From positions 18,658,135 through 18,722,134 of the forward strand of contig OY821742.1 of assembly GCA_963682055.1 (NCBI GenBank): DNA of 64,000 bases. Direction: 5' to 3'. Source of the stretch: Primula veris. Its lineage: Eukaryota > Streptophyta > Magnoliopsida > Ericales > Primulaceae. Positions within the stretch are counted from its first letter, which is position 1. Each line of letters opens with the position of its first letter. The position numbers and the translations under genes were made by a program. The notes under the pieces were generated by a model. The model had not been told where the DNA came from. It saw only the letters and a program-made list of their open reading frames with translations, and did no database searches. Positions 22,858 to 35,011 of this stretch are shown here, one piece after another.

Positions 22858-23168
22858 TTCTCCCACTTGGCCTTGTGGCAGCTTAATTTAGTCTTTATGG
22901 TTTGATAAAATAATTTACATATTGGTCATGTCATTAAAATCACTATTAAGTATAAACTAATATGAGTCTTGGCGATTTTGCATTATATAACAACACAATC
23001 TCTTCCAAGTACTACAATATTGGTCGTGTACTTAACAAGATCAATAAAAGAAAACAAATCAAATTATGTTTAACATTATGTATATACAAAAGCAATAAAA
23101 CATTATATTTATTATTTTCAGAAACAATACATAAATAAGCTCAAAGTGTCAAACTTAAATCTTTTAAA

Positions 23169-24890
23169 CTAAACATTAATATTTTTAGTGATGCCCATCC
23201 TCTCGACATGCTCGATAAAAGTCTTAGGTGGCAATCCTTTAGTCATCGGATCCGCGATCATGAGTTTAGTACTAATATGTACAATTGACACCTTTTGTTT
23301 CTGAACATCTTCTTTAACGGCAACATATTTTAAATCCATATGTTTTGCACCCTTAGATAACTTGTCGTTCTTTGAAAAGAAGACTGCTGCCAAATTATCA
23401 CAATAAATTTTCAGCGGCTTGGCAATACTGTCGACTACACCAAGTCCCAAAATAAAGTTTCGCAGCCAATTTCCTTGAATTGCGGCTTCATAACAAGCCA
23501 CAAATTCAGCTTCCATAGTGGATGTAGAAATGGTAGATTGTTTCGCACTCTTCCATGAAATTGCTCCTTCAGCTAATAGGAACAAATAACCTGACATTGA
23601 TTTTCTTGAATCAACACAACCGGCAAAGTCTGAATCTGAATAACCAATCACTTCAAGATCCTCAGATCTTCGATAAGTGTGCATATGGTCCTTTGTGCCC
23701 TGCAAATATCTTAATACTTTCTTTGCAGCTTTCCAATGATCCATTCCCGGATTACTTTGATACCGGCCAAGCATTCCAACAGCAAAACTGATGTCTGGCC
23801 TAGTACAAGTTTGAGCATACATTAAACTCCCTACAACTGATTCATAAGGAATTCCTTCCATTTGTTTGCGTTCCATTTCATTTTTAGGAGATTGCATAAG
23901 ACTAAACTTATCCCCTTTCTGAATTGGAGTAACACTTGATGAGCACTTTTCCATTCTGAATCTCTCCAAAACTCGATTGATATATGTCTTTTGAGACAGA
24001 CCCAACATTCCTTGTGATCTATCCCGAGATATTTCTATCCCGATCACATAGGTTGCCTCACCCATATCTTTCATTTCAAAGTTTTCGGAGAGAAATTTCT
24101 TGGTCTCATATAACAATCCAAGATCGTTAGTAGCAAGCAAGATATCATCAACATACAGAATTAAAAACATAACTTTACTCCCACTGATCTTTACATAAAT
24201 ACACCGATCAACAGTGTTTTCTTTAAATCCAAAAGAAATAATAGTTTCATTAAACTTAAGATACCATTAGCGGGAAGCTTGTTTAAGTCCGTATATCGAC
24301 TTCTTAAGTTTACACACCATGTTTTCCTTTCCGTTAATGGAAAATCCTTCTAGTTGAGTCATATAGACTTCTTCTTCTAAATTCCCATTTAGAAAGGCGG
24401 TTTTCACATCCATTTGGTGTAACTCTAAATCGTAATGAGCAACCAATGCCATAATAATTCTTAACAAATCTTTTCTAGAGACGGGTGAAAAAGTCTCTGT
24501 GTAGTCAATTCCACTTTTTTGAGTAAAACCTTTGGCAACAAGTCTGGCTTTATGTCGTTCGATATTGCCAAGAGAGTCGCGTTTGGTCTTAAAGACCCAT
24601 TTACACCCGACCCTTTTACATCCTTTGGGCAATTCGACGACATCCCAAACTTTATTTTGTTCCATTGATTTTAACTCATCTTCCATGGCATTTAACCATT
24701 TCGCAGAATTAACACTTTCGATGGCTTGTGATAATGAAACTGGATCTTCATCGATTCCCATATCAAAATCTGCTTCATTTAGATAGACCACATAATCATC
24801 AGAAATAGCAGATTTTCTTGGTCTTTGAGACCTTCTTAATTCTACTTCTAGTGGTTCATCAACTATGGGTTCATTGACATTATGTTCATT
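23169..24890 (-). pseudogene. RT-RNase H of element F (nearly intact)
   Basis: One frame runs from the integrase-RT linker to the end of RNase H, broken only by TAG near 24890 and TAA near 24268, the latter right after the YGLKQASR motif. RT shows LHQMDVKTAFLNG and the YVDD box (24144-24155). RNase H shows YSDSDFAGCVDSRKS, STMEAEFVA and YCDNLAA, so its acidic residues are kept, and it ends with IEHVERMGI. This enzyme pair makes and matures the element cDNA. Because the active sites are kept and only stops intervene, decay is recent. Confidence 0.9.
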
Positions 24891-25770
24891 CTAGATAGTT
24901 GGATCATTAATTTGTTCTTGTCCATTGTTCAACTGTCCAACAACAGAAGGAAAAATAGCCTTACAAGAAGTTAAAGGCAAATGTATTTCCACCCTCACTT
25001 CTTGAAGCTCCACTTTTTGTGGATCCAAACTCCCACTAACTTCACCATTCTCAAGGAACCTAGCATTTCCAGTTTCAACAATTCTTGTACTATGGCTAGG
25101 ACAATAAAATCTATACCCTTTAGATTTTTCTGGATAACCAATGAAAAAACCACTGATCGTTCTTGAATCCAATTTCTTTTCTTGTGGATTATAAATCCTT
25201 GCTTCTGTCGGGCAACCCCAAACATGCAGGTGCCGTAAACTAGGTTTCCTACCAGTCCATAACTCAAAGGGAGTTTTAGGAACTGCTTTACTAGGAACCC
25301 TATTTAACAAGTACATTGCAGTTTTTAAGGCATGCATCCACAATGAAATGGGTAAAGATGAGTTAGATAGCATACTTCTAACCATTTCCATCAAAGTACG
25401 ATTACGCCTTTCAGCTACACCATTTTGTTGTGGTGTTCCTGGCATTGTGTATTGCGCACAAATGCCACGCTTTTCAAGAAATTTTCGCGAATGGACCTAG
25501 ACATTGTCCACTTTCATTGTATTTTCCATAATATTCACCACCTCTATCAGATCTTAAAATTTTCACTTTTAACTCTAATTGTCTTTCAACCTCATTAATA
25601 AATATTTCTAAGGCATCTACTGATTGATATTTTTCATGCAATAAGTAAATATATCCATAACGTGAAAAATCATCGATAAAGGTAATAAAATACTTTTCTC
25701 CACCAAAAGATGGAACGTCAAAAGGCCCACAAATATCAGTATGTATTATTTCAAGAAGTTGTGTGCTTCT
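24891..25770 (-). pseudogene. Integrase of element F
   Basis: The core is readable from HTDICGPF (about 25735) through DRGGEYYGKY (about 25545) to [13 protein letters not shown] (about 25435), so all three DDE acidic residues are present. One extra base near 25480 shifts frame just before EKRGICAQY, and another shift near 25760 separates the core from the zinc domain. The C-terminal part ([31 protein letters not shown]) is in the long frame 24891-25445. The linker then continues toward RT across a TAG stop. Confidence 0.88.
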
Positions 25771-27260
25771 TGTGGCTCCTTTTTTTGTGTTTTGTTTGTT
25801 TCCCTTTTATACATTCAACACAAATACCAAGATCGGTAAAATCCAAATTCGGTAAAATTTCATTCTTTACCAATCTTGACAGTCTTTCTTTGGAAATATG
25901 ATCCAAACGTTTATGCCACAAATAAGCAGAACTTTCATCTATTAAACCACGTTTAGTTCCAACATTATCATGCAAGGTTAAAAGAGTTTCCGCAAAAATA
26001 TTATCAAGTTTTAGTTTATATAAACCATCAAAAAGAATACCAGAACCAATAAAATGATTATTTTTAAACAAACTAAAACTTTTATTCTCAAATTTAAAAG
26101 AATATCCAACAGAATCCAAACAAGATAGTGAAATCAAATTGCGAGAACAAGAAGGTACGTAAAAAGTTTGAAACAAATCCAAATGACTTCCAGTAGCTAA
26201 AATTAAACGATAAGTTCCAATAGCTTCAACTGGAGCCTTCACACGATTTCCCATGTAAATAAACCTCTCATTTGGACTTGTGGTTCGGGTCGTAAGAAAT
26301 CCCTGCATAGTATTGGAAACATGGACAGTAGAACCAGAGTCAATCCACCAAGTATTAAAAGGAACTTCAGTTAAATTTGCTTCAAAACATACTAAACCTT
26401 TAAAATTACCTTTCTTTTCAAACCATGCCTTACGTTTCAGGCAAACATTCTTGAAATGTCCGGGTTTTCCACAAAAGTGGCACTTTACATCCTTTTGCTC
26501 TTTCTTGCGGATTTGGAAAGAGGAACTATTCACTTTATGTAGTCCCTTCTTCCCATTTTCTGCCTTTTTACCAAACTTCTTTCTTGCTCATTGGTTGCTT
26601 ACGAGATTAACTGAATGTTTTGCTTTATTCTTAAGCCTCTTTTCCTCAGAAACTAACATACTTTCGAGTTCATGCACATTCCATTTGTCTTTCATTGTGT
26701 TATAATTCATCTGGAATGTGCTATATTCAGGAGGTAGTGAGTTAATAATAAACTGCACTAGAAAGCTTTCATCCAAGTTCATCCCTAAGCCTTTAATTTT
26801 TGCTCCAACATCTTGCATCTCAGTGGCATAATCATACATGCTACGAGAACCATCATATTTCATGTTGGTTAAGGTAGTCATTAATGTCCCTGCAACAGAT
26901 TTATCTGCAGTTTGAGAACGTTCTTCAACATTTTTCATAAATTCCTTAGCAGTATCAGCTTTTGGAAGTGTTGACTTAATGTTGTTTGCTACACTCATCC
27001 GCATAAACATTAGGCTAAGTCTGTTTGACCTTTCCCAAGTTTCATGGAAAGTCCTTTCATCATCGGTGCTAGTATCAGTAATAGCATCCGGTTTCTCTGA
27101 TTGAAGTGACAAATCAAGATCCAAAACACCTAACTAGAATTGAATTTGTTCACACCAATCAGAGAAATTAAGCCCATTAAACACGGGTACCGACGAAGCA
27201 TGCGAATGTAGAGCAACGGGAACAGGTACTGCATATTTTGATACAATAGTCGTTTATTAG
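25751..27260 (-). pseudogene. Gag-protease-zinc domain of element F
   Basis: The Gag core occupies 27190-26588 (FNGLNFSDWCEQIQ, then SNRLSLMFMRMS, FIINSLPPEYSTF). In-frame TAG near 27131 and TGA at 26588-26590 break it. No in-frame ATG is seen where the protein should start, near 27260, so the start may also be lost. The zinc knuckle CHFCGKPGHFKNVC is intact. The protease site WWIDSGSTVHVSN is intact. The GAG-pre-integrase domain has the H...C..C pattern (LWHKRLDHISKERL, CVECIKGKQTK). The frame closes at 25751 by a frameshift. Confidence 0.88.
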
Positions 27261-27310
27261 TACTTTAATTTATAAATTTAAAATGCATAAAACAGATTCA
27301 AATAGATAAA

Positions 27311-27454
27311 CATAAACTATATATCATTGTCCTCCTTTGGGTGATACAAAAACATATAACGCTAATTTTAATGATTCTAATACATAAACTATATATCATT
27401 GTCCTCCTTTGGGTGATACAAAGACATATAACGCTAATTTTAATGATGCTAAAA
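27311..27454 (-). repeat. 72-bp tandem duplication in the element F leader
   Basis: Two copies start at 27311 and 27383 with CATAAACTATATATCATTG. Each contains CCTCCTTTGGGTGATACA, and a third isolated CCTTTGGGTGAT lies near 27582. Repeats in the leader between 5' LTR and Gag are common in this group. Their role is unknown. Confidence 0.85.
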
Positions 27455-28124
27455 TAATCTATAATTTGGCAATCATATACACTAATTAGACATATTTAAC
27501 ATCTTTGGATGTAAATTTTGAATAGAATAGTATATTGGTTACCAACAAGTATGTCCATTAGTTATAAATTTGACAAATCCACCTTTGGGTGATTATAATT
27601 ATCTTATATTATAACAATGAACTTTAATTTACCATTGTATAATTTATAAGCATCCTAATGAGTAAATTTACTTACACAACTTAAGATTTTAAAACTTTTG
27701 GAGTTTGGTGACTAACAATACAATTTTATTTTTTTTGGTCAATAATATTTTGTAGACATTTTATGCATCATTCAAAAAAAAAACTGTTTAAAGTCATTGT
27801 AGATTTTTTTACACTTCTGACTCTTAACAGTTTTCACATATTTCTTTCTGCCTCTGGATTGTTTATTTTATATACCTATACTAATAGTATTAATCATCCC
27901 AGCTTATTCTTCATATTTACTCTTTTGAACACTAGCAAACTATTTAAATTCATACTCCACTATTAACATCTATATTAGTATAATTAAGTACTAATTTGAT
28001 TATCTGGATTAACCTTTTATATCTCCATATTTGTTTTCAATTTCCACATAACCATCTTGTTTGCTGGAACAGCCAAACAAAAACAATTTGCCTAAATCAT
28101 ATTATGAAAAATACTGTTTGACAG

Positions 28125-28202
28125 ATTCGTCTAAGTCAAACTGAAAATGATTACAAGGAGAGCCTTGAAAAAGAACTATCCGCCAGAACAGAAATTGGAA
28201 AG
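28125..28202 (+). other. Exon-like insert, antisense in the leader of element F
   Basis: A 78-bp segment on the plus strand is bounded by TTTGACAG on the left and GGTAAATTTG on the right, i.e. plausible AG and GT splice borders. It is exactly 26 codons, phase 0-0. The peptide (starting IRLSQTENDYKES, ending SARTEIGK) is highly charged and helix-like, unlike the surrounding AT-rich non-coding DNA. It may be a fragment of a host gene captured by the retroelement. The source gene is not recognised, and chance cannot be excluded. Confidence 0.45.
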
Positions 28203-28945
28203 GTAAATTTGTTTAGAACTCTAAACTCTAAATAATGAAATATATATGTATACTACATGTCTGCCAAACAAGTTTAATTTTTAAAGTCACTTATTTTTTT
28301 CTTAGAATAGCCTAACAATTAGAGTATTAGAATCATGTTGTTTATACAAGTTAACATTTGTGTACACAACATCATATAGTTAGGTCATTAATTGTAAGTA
28401 ATTGACTTTCTCAATCAAAATCATATACAAGTATCCATGTATATTACTAACGTCCAAAATTGTTCTTTTACAATACTGACATATTATACATCTAATTTAA
28501 TATTTTGTTTCATTCAATACTTTTATACATAAATATCATAATTTATTTACAACATGTTTTACGGCCTTAACATATTATGTAAACTATAGTTAATCTATTA
28601 GACAATTACACATACGTGACATGTATCTATGAGTTGATTATATTCCCTAGAATTAAACTATTAAAGTCATATTGTAATTTGTTTTCTTCTCTTTTACAGA
28701 ATCATGAATGGTCATAGCATGCAAATTAAACATGTAGACAAATCTAACCGAATAAATATATATACGGTTGTGTTAATATAACAGGTAACGTAAACAACAA
28801 TACTTTAAACGTACATGCTTGAGCCATAATAAAGATTAGTAGCGGAATATAATTTGAATCTAAACTTTGACAGTTAAATTCTAGGGTTTATACAATTTAT
28901 TGATTGGAAAATTATGAGTTTTTAAACCATGCTCTTGATACCACA

Positions 28946-29413
28946 TGTAAAACATATTCTATAAACCTTTAGATTAATTTAAAGGAACATGGATCGTTAA
29001 CTTCATAATTTTCACAACGATATGAATAAAGATTGAATACTTAGCTTGCGCCATTGTGTAGTTTACTGCTTAACCTTTTATGAGATACGGTCTTCTCTCT
29101 CTTAGCCCTTCCTTAATAATAAATACTATTATATATATTTCTCTGTATATTATTGATGGTGAGAATATAGTAGTATTGCTACTATTTTATAGGTAGAGAG
29201 AGGGAACGTATAACAGTCTCCCCCACTTCTCACGTTCCATCACCGTGATAAGTGGTAGTATTAGTTTAACATTAACTTTAATCCTTATCTAATACTAATT
29301 ACTTTTAATTTATCTTTAATTAATTATTTAACCAATAAGATTAATAAACTTGATAATTATCCAAACCATTATTTATTTAACATATATGACACTAGGCCAT
29401 ATATATTCTAACA
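28946..29413 (-). repeat. 5' LTR of element F (468 bp)
   Basis: This is the partner of 22377-22857. It shares the TG...CA ends and lacks 13 bp that remove most of one arm of the hairpin present in the other copy. Confidence 0.95.
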
Positions 29414-30229
29414 TATATATGTATTTAAACTAGATATCACCCAAAATGAACCATCATTCTGCTAAAAATATATTCTCTTCCAAAGATATTTGAATAACAT
29501 AATTACCATTAACATTTCAAGATGTTCGAATCAACTTTTCAATTAAAACCGTAAAGTTTTTAGTTATGCGGCATACGATGCCGCCACCTACCCCATACGG
29601 CACCAAAATGCCTCCCTTTGGAAATTTTATGTTTGACAGTTATATAAGAGTAACAAGGGTAAATGGCAAATAACCCCTTTGAGTTGTAGTAAGTTTGCAA
29701 AATACCACCACAACGTATGTAAACTAGTATATGACCCCATAAACTTTCGATATTTTGTAACTTGTGCATTTTAGTCTCCTATCCGTTTTATTTTATTTTA
29801 GGGGCAATAATCAATAACTGAGATGGAATTAGGAATGCAACCGAGTCTAACATGAACATAAATTTAATGTTAATTAAGTAAATAAACTGAACATGAACTC
29901 GATACCATTCTTTTGTTAAGAGTTTGGTTCACAAGACAATTATTTTAACAATTTAGTATCATTACCGTTACGATCGAAACTTAGGGATTAACAAGAATCT
30001 TTAAATAATTATATGGGAGAGTAATCTCCACGATTAGCCCCACCCCAAACAAGTTTCACATCATTACTTATATTAAATAATGACTAATAGTTATCACTTT
30101 TGAACTTATATTTCTCTTAAATACCTATAATAAGTTGAATTCATGCTATATACTACTTTTTCATAATATAAATACTCCTAAATTTTCTTTTTCTTTTTTA
30201 ATGTGACCATTCTCACGCAGGCTCTCTTT
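29414..30229. other. AT-rich spacer, no gene
   Basis: This is non-coding. A phrase around 29660-29810 (CCCCTTTGAGTTGTAGTAAG, then CCCATAAACTTTCGATA) looks like worn repetitive DNA. I see no RNA gene or terminal repeat pair. Confidence 0.4.
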
Positions 30230-30460
30230 TCTCTCCTATATTCCCCCAATCCCACCAAAACCCTATCACTCGATCATCTCTCCGATCTTACGTCGCCATA
30301 CTGCCGCTACACAATCTTTCCATAGCGGAGGTGTCGCATCAAAACCCTAGCTGGAGGAGAGAGAAAGAGGGTCGCAGTGATAGAGGTCAGTCCGGGGACG
30401 ATGATGAAGCGACCTAGAGCCGGATCTCCGACGAGTTTTAGCAGATCACCGAGGTTCTTC
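30230..30460 (+). other. Orphan GC-rich first-exon-like segment
   Basis: This block is much richer in G, C and CpG than its surroundings and contains AAAACCCTAGC, a word common in plant 5' leaders. An ATG at 30401 starts [18 protein letters not shown], after which a GAGGTTCTTC could be a splice donor. The sequence then falls into a microsatellite. It resembles the leader and first exon of a host gene whose remainder is not in the window: to the right lies a retroelement. The gene is not recognised. Confidence 0.4.
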
Positions 30461-30479
30461 ATCTCTTTCTCTCCGTATA

Positions 30480-30494
30480 TTTATACATATATAC

Positions 30495-30561
<67 letters not shown>

Positions 30562-30577
30562 TATGTGTGTATGTGTG
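30480..30577. repeat. AT/AC/GT microsatellite
   Basis: TA-rich lead-in, then uninterrupted AT dinucleotides (about 30504-30547), then AC (30546-30560), then GTGTGTATGTGTG. Frames on both strands across it are artefacts. Confidence 0.95.
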
Positions 30578-30631
30578 AAATTTGTTGAAAAAAAGTAACT
30601 TGTATGGTATTAATTTTGTGGTATTATTATT

Positions 30632-30710
30632 ATTTAGCATTTACATTTTATAAGTTTTTAAAGATCATGCATTTAGCATTTATATTTTATAAGTTTTTTA
30701 GAGATCATGG
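30632..30710. repeat. 39-bp tandem duplication
   Basis: ATTTAGCATTTAYATTTTAT begins at 30632 and 30671, each followed by AAGTTTTT and RAGATCATG. It lies in the presumed 5' LTR of element G. Confidence 0.8.
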
Positions 30711-30924
30711 GTTCATGGGATTAAAACTATGTAACATTTCATTTCCTACATTCATGTTAAGTTTAATATAAATAAGTGATGTTTTTACCTTTGTAAGACA
30801 CACCAAAATAATAAAAAGTCATTTTCCCTTTCTTGTGTTTTTTCTATCATTTTGTTACTAGTTTTCCGACCTCCTTTGATATTCTTTCAAATCCAACAGT
30901 GGTACCAGAGTCAACGGTCCCAAA

Positions 30925-31830
30925 ATGGCCGGTGGAATGACCACTTTTATCCTCATGCTTAAGAAAGATTTCTACGATAATTGGAGCATAAGAATGAAAG
31001 TGCTTCTCAGTTCCCGAAATGTGTGGGAAATCGTAGAGACCGGGTATAATGAACCCGAAGAAGACACTGACGTAATTCAGGCTCAAATGGAGGACTTAAA
31101 GAAGAAGGATCGAAAGGCTCTTAACATCATCCATCAAGCTTTGGATGAAACTATGTTTGAAAAGTTGGAGTGTGCAACCACGAGCAAAGAAGCTTGGGAT
31201 ATTTTGGAGAATTCCTTCAAAGGAGTTGATAAGGTAAAAAAGATTCAACTCCAAACCTTACGTGGTGATTTTGAGGCTTTGTGTATGAAAGTCTCTGAAT
31301 CGGTTGACGACTATTTTTCACGAGTTCAAAAGGTCCTCAATCAAATGAAAAGATGTGGAAAAAAATTGGACGACACCCGTGTTGTCGAAAAAATTCTATG
31401 TTCTTTAGATTCCAAATGGGATTATATTCTTGTGGCTATCAAGGAATCTAAAGACGTAGAATCTATCGAGGTGGATCAACTCTTGGGTTCGCTCCAACCT
31501 CATGAAGAAAAACTCAACAAAAGAGTTGTGAAAGAAGAGCCGCTCGAGCAAACTCTTCAAACGAAATTTAGCATGAACGAGAAAAGTTTTGGCAACTCAA
31601 AAAGTCAACGAGAAAGAGATCGAGGTCAAAATTATGGCCGTGGTGGTTACAACTCTTTCAAAAAAGAAGAGATGAGACAAAACTCTTATCCGACAAGAGG
31701 CCGTGAAAGAGGAGGAAATTATAATGGAAAACCGAGGTATGATAAGTCCCAAATTAAATGTTATAATTGTAAAATTTGGGCATTACGCTTCCGAGTGTAG
31801 ATTGAGTAATAATAAATTTGAGGAAATGGC
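30925..31830 (+). pseudogene. Gag of element G
   Basis: The ATG at 30925 lies 15 bp after the PBS and opens a 291-codon frame. The N-terminal Gag signature YDNWSIRMKVLL is at residues 17-28. The UBN2-type Gag core (DRKALNIIHQALD, EAWDILENSFKG, VEKILCSLDSKWDY) extends to about residue 190. A basic, Gly/Arg-rich tail (GQNYGRGGYN, RGRERGGNYNGK) comes before the zinc knuckle. That knuckle, CYNCK then FGHYASEC, is split by a single extra A near 31775. The core is otherwise undamaged. Confidence 0.88.
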
Positions 31831-32403
31831 TAATTTTGCTAGAGAAAATGAAGAATGTTCTACCCTTTTATTTGCACATAATGAAAATAAAAGCGGAGAA
31901 AATACTACGTGTTATTTAGACACGAGGGCTAGCAACCATATGTGTGGTAATAAAAATACGTTTACCGAAATTGATGAAACGGCAAATGGAGATATTTATT
32001 TTGGTGATAAATTTAAAATTCCGATGAAAGGGAAGGGAAAAGTCTTAATCTAATTAAAAAATGGAGAAATTGATTTTATCTCGAACGTTTATTATGTGTC
32101 AAATATGAAGTCTAATATTTTGAGTTTGGGACAACTTTTGGAAAAGGGCTATGATATTCATTCAAAAAATTATAATATTTTATTAAGTGATAAAAATGGG
32201 AATTTGGTTGCAAAAGTCCCGATGTCGAAAAATAGAATGTTTTCTTTGGATATTCGAAATGTTGGGGCTAAATATTTGAAAACGTATTTTAAAGAAAAAC
32301 CGTGGCTTTGGCATTTGAGATTTGGGCACCTTATTTTTGGTGGTTTGAAATTGTTGAGTAGTAAAAATATGGTGAAAATTTTACCTCATATTGATCATGT
32401 TGA
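31830..32403 (+). pseudogene. Protease / GAG-pre-integrase start of element G
   Basis: The protease site reads CYLDTRASNHMCG (about 31911-31950). The glycine of the catalytic DTG triplet is Arg, and an in-frame TAA follows at about 32052. The next frame, 32096-32403, carries the protease C-terminal part (SNILSLGQLLEKGYD) and the GAG-pre-integrase start LWHLRFGHL. It breaks off within that domain. The last residues of the open frame are read from the LTR of element H. Confidence 0.85.
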
Positions 32404-33669
32404 TGTTAGAAATATACTAAAAGACATGCTTGTTTTAGTATTTATATTTGACAATGTTTTGAATTGATCTATTTAATGAGAATAATATGAGCAATTGTTA
32501 TTTATCATTATTGTTTAAATGACTAAATAAGTGTCTATTATTCTATTTAGTAGATGATCTAGTGTGTAGAGTATAGCTTACACACGGAATATTAGACTGT
32601 CGGTTCTAATAAAATATAAGTTATATGTTTATAATTTTAGATGAAAATGGACACACCATCAGTAGATTTATAGTACATGGTTTTATATAGGTCTGTCTTG
32701 ACTACAGGGGATGGATAAATTCCAACTCCATTTACTAGTGCACTTTGTGTGTATTAAACAGGACTGTTACGAAATAATCATTTGGTGACTAAGTAGACAA
32801 AATAATTTTATAACTCGTAGTCATGGTTATTGTTTATGCTCTTAATTCCTATATTTCTATTTAGACATGTATGAATGTGTTTGTCATTTTGATTCATATA
32901 TGGTGAGATTCGTCACGAGTCAATAAATTTAATGAGTTGGATGGCAGCATTATTCGTATCAGTGTTTATTGGTAATAAAAGAAATCCATGTCCCGTAAGG
33001 GATTGATGATACTCTCTTAAGGAAGCTTATAAGTTTTGTTTGTGTAAACCCTGCAGGTGGATTTATAACCCGACACGACAAATAAGTTAAGCGGACAGCC
33101 TTAGGGATAATACGTTTATTAAATAAGAAATCAGTCAGTGATTTAATTTAATAAATGAGTATCTGATTAATATTTACATGGGGAGATAATGAACATGTTT
33201 GACAATTGGAACGAATTAGATATTCGGATTATGGTAGAGAGATCAGTCGTGATCTTTAGTGGAATAAATCACGATTTAAATGGATTATGTATATCTCGGT
33301 TTCAAATGAGATATGATAGCACGAAATCTTTTTAAGGTGCTCTATCCTAATCAGGCTACAAGTCCCTACCTTATATTACATATAGCACGCCCCTTTTCTT
33401 GGCAGAATAAGTTTTCATAACTATATTTCGAGATTGCCTAGAGAGAGAAAGAGTCCACCATCTTTCAAGAAGCAAAGTGCTAGTTCAGGAATAAGGTAGA
33501 AGAGTTGAGGCGAATCTGTTCCATCACAACCGCCATCTATTCCCTTCTGTTATTCGGTATGATCTAAACCTATACGGTAAAACAAGATTTAATTGATAAT
33601 ATACGTACATATTAAACCTAAGAATCTGGGCACGTTTTTTTTTCCGCTTTGCAAACTGATTTTCTATCA
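32404..33669 (+). repeat. 5' LTR of element H
   Basis: It begins TGTTAGAAATATACTAAAAG and ends GATTTTCTATCA, and is colinear with 40198-41458 with scattered substitutions and small indels. It abuts the truncated element G on its left. Confidence 0.93.
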
Positions 33670-35011
33670 ATTGGCCTCAGAGCCGAAGATTATACTGTGT
33701 ACGTTGTTATCTGGCCATGTTCTCCACATTAAAACTGAGATTTATGCATGTTATGGAATAGATGGTAGGTTTGCTAACTCTATTTTGCATATAAGAGTCC
33801 ATCTGGTTATCATGATCATATATGTGTTTATATGAATGTTTTGATAACTGTATAATATGCATGTGTTTTCTCCGTTTGGAGGCATAAAAGGTTTTACTGT
33901 TTAATATGCATGTGGTTTCTCCATTTAGAGGCATGCAAGTTTTTTCTGTTTAAAGATACATGTGTTTCTCCAATGTGTAAAGGAGGCATGTTTTTCTTTT
34001 GTTTTGTTTTATGATCTAGCTAGGTTGTAAAATCTGTTTTTCTTTGATTTGGTATAAGCTATATCATATCAGTATAGGAAGAATAAGAATGATGTTATTA
34101 CGGTAGCAATTGTGTGATTTGTTGAACCCATTGTCAGGTTGATCCGCGTCGTAGGCAAGACATGGAGTCGTAGAGGCAATACAAGATTTGGTGAAGATTC
34201 TTGAAGATCTTCTTGATCATGATAACTAGATTTATGTTTGTGTTTATCTTAATTGATTGCATGTTTAAAATATATTGTTGTTATCTTGCATGATCATATC
34301 TTGTATATATGTTAAATATTTATGTTGTCATGTATGTTAAAGGAGAACATGGTAATAGATATTTATATGATTGATATGCTATTCAATAGTAATTTATACA
34401 TAATAACTAGATAATAAAATGGATTTTATTTGTTAATCATGTATATGGTAATTGCTAGAATTGAATAAGATACAAATCAACATTAGTCAAACCCTCTTTT
34501 ATAAATAACTAAGTGGGAGAAGGATTTTATTTCGTATAAATCCTACAGTCTCCATTAATGGTTTGTAAATGATGTGATTGATCATTTTCCCCATCGGTTT
34601 CGATTAATTGCGGATCATTAAGTACAAACTCTACTATTTGTGATTCGTTCTTCACCTTCCCATCGAAGGGATTTACTAATAAGCACAAAAGATGTAGTTG
34701 TCATTAAATGGTTATACACCTAGCTATAATTAATAGTATCCTGCCCATCGTAGCAAGTGCTGTTAAATTTATATAACCAAAGCGACGCCACTATTTAATT
34801 GTGTTTAACAAGGTTTATTGTTTAGATAACATAATTAATAGATTAATGAATCTGTCTATACAAAGTTAAATAGTATGATAACTTTTCCATCGAAGCAAGC
34901 TAATTTATGGTGTATAAGGCTGTTGTCTAATTCTATTAAAATATTAGTTGAGGGACTTTATTTTAAAGATTAGAAATTAAAATATTAAAATTACTCATTT
35001 GTATTTGTTAC
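33670..35011 (+). other. Leader of element H
   Basis: Non-coding DNA between the PBS and Gag. It contains three tandem units of about 49 bp (33854-34000) sharing ATGCATGTGTTTTCTCC and GGAGGCAT words. No gene is seen. Confidence 0.6.
33854..34000 (+). repeat. 49-bp tandem repeat, three units
   Basis: Units begin AATATGCATGTG at 33854 and 33903, and a more diverged AAAGATACATGTG at about 33952. Each has a TTTCTCC word and most have GAGGCATG. Confidence 0.75.

Larger units (their letters stand above)
22377..29413 (-). mobile_element. Young copia element F, complete, TATAT target duplication
   Basis: This element runs on the minus strand. Its 5' LTR is 28946-29413 and its 3' LTR is 22377-22857. 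The LTRs differ by only a handful of substitutions and one 13-bp indel, so insertion is recent. The target duplication TATAT is at 22372-22376 and 29414-29418. The PBS TGGTATCAAGAGC (complement of 28931-28943) lies 2 bp inside the 5' LTR. The purine tract lies at 22858-22870. The polyprotein spans about 27260 down to 23169 with few lesions: in-frame stops in Gag, after Gag, before RT and in RT, plus two frameshifts around integrase. The leader is unusually long (about 1.7 kb) and carries an exon-like insert. Confidence 0.95.
30899..32403 (+). mobile_element. Copia element G, 5' internal part, cut at 32403
   Basis: A PBS-like TGGTACCAGAG at 30900-30910 follows a CCAACA terminus at 30898, so a 5' LTR should end there. 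Its start is not resolved because no partner LTR exists in the window. Gag, protease and the beginning of the GAG-pre-integrase domain follow, and the element then stops abruptly where the LTR of element H begins. The rest of its pol region does not resume after element H at 41459. Confidence 0.8.

Noticed and set aside
30377..30640. Open frames of Ile/Tyr repeats
   Set aside because: They are translations of the AT/AC microsatellite. Only the GC-rich upstream block is of interest.
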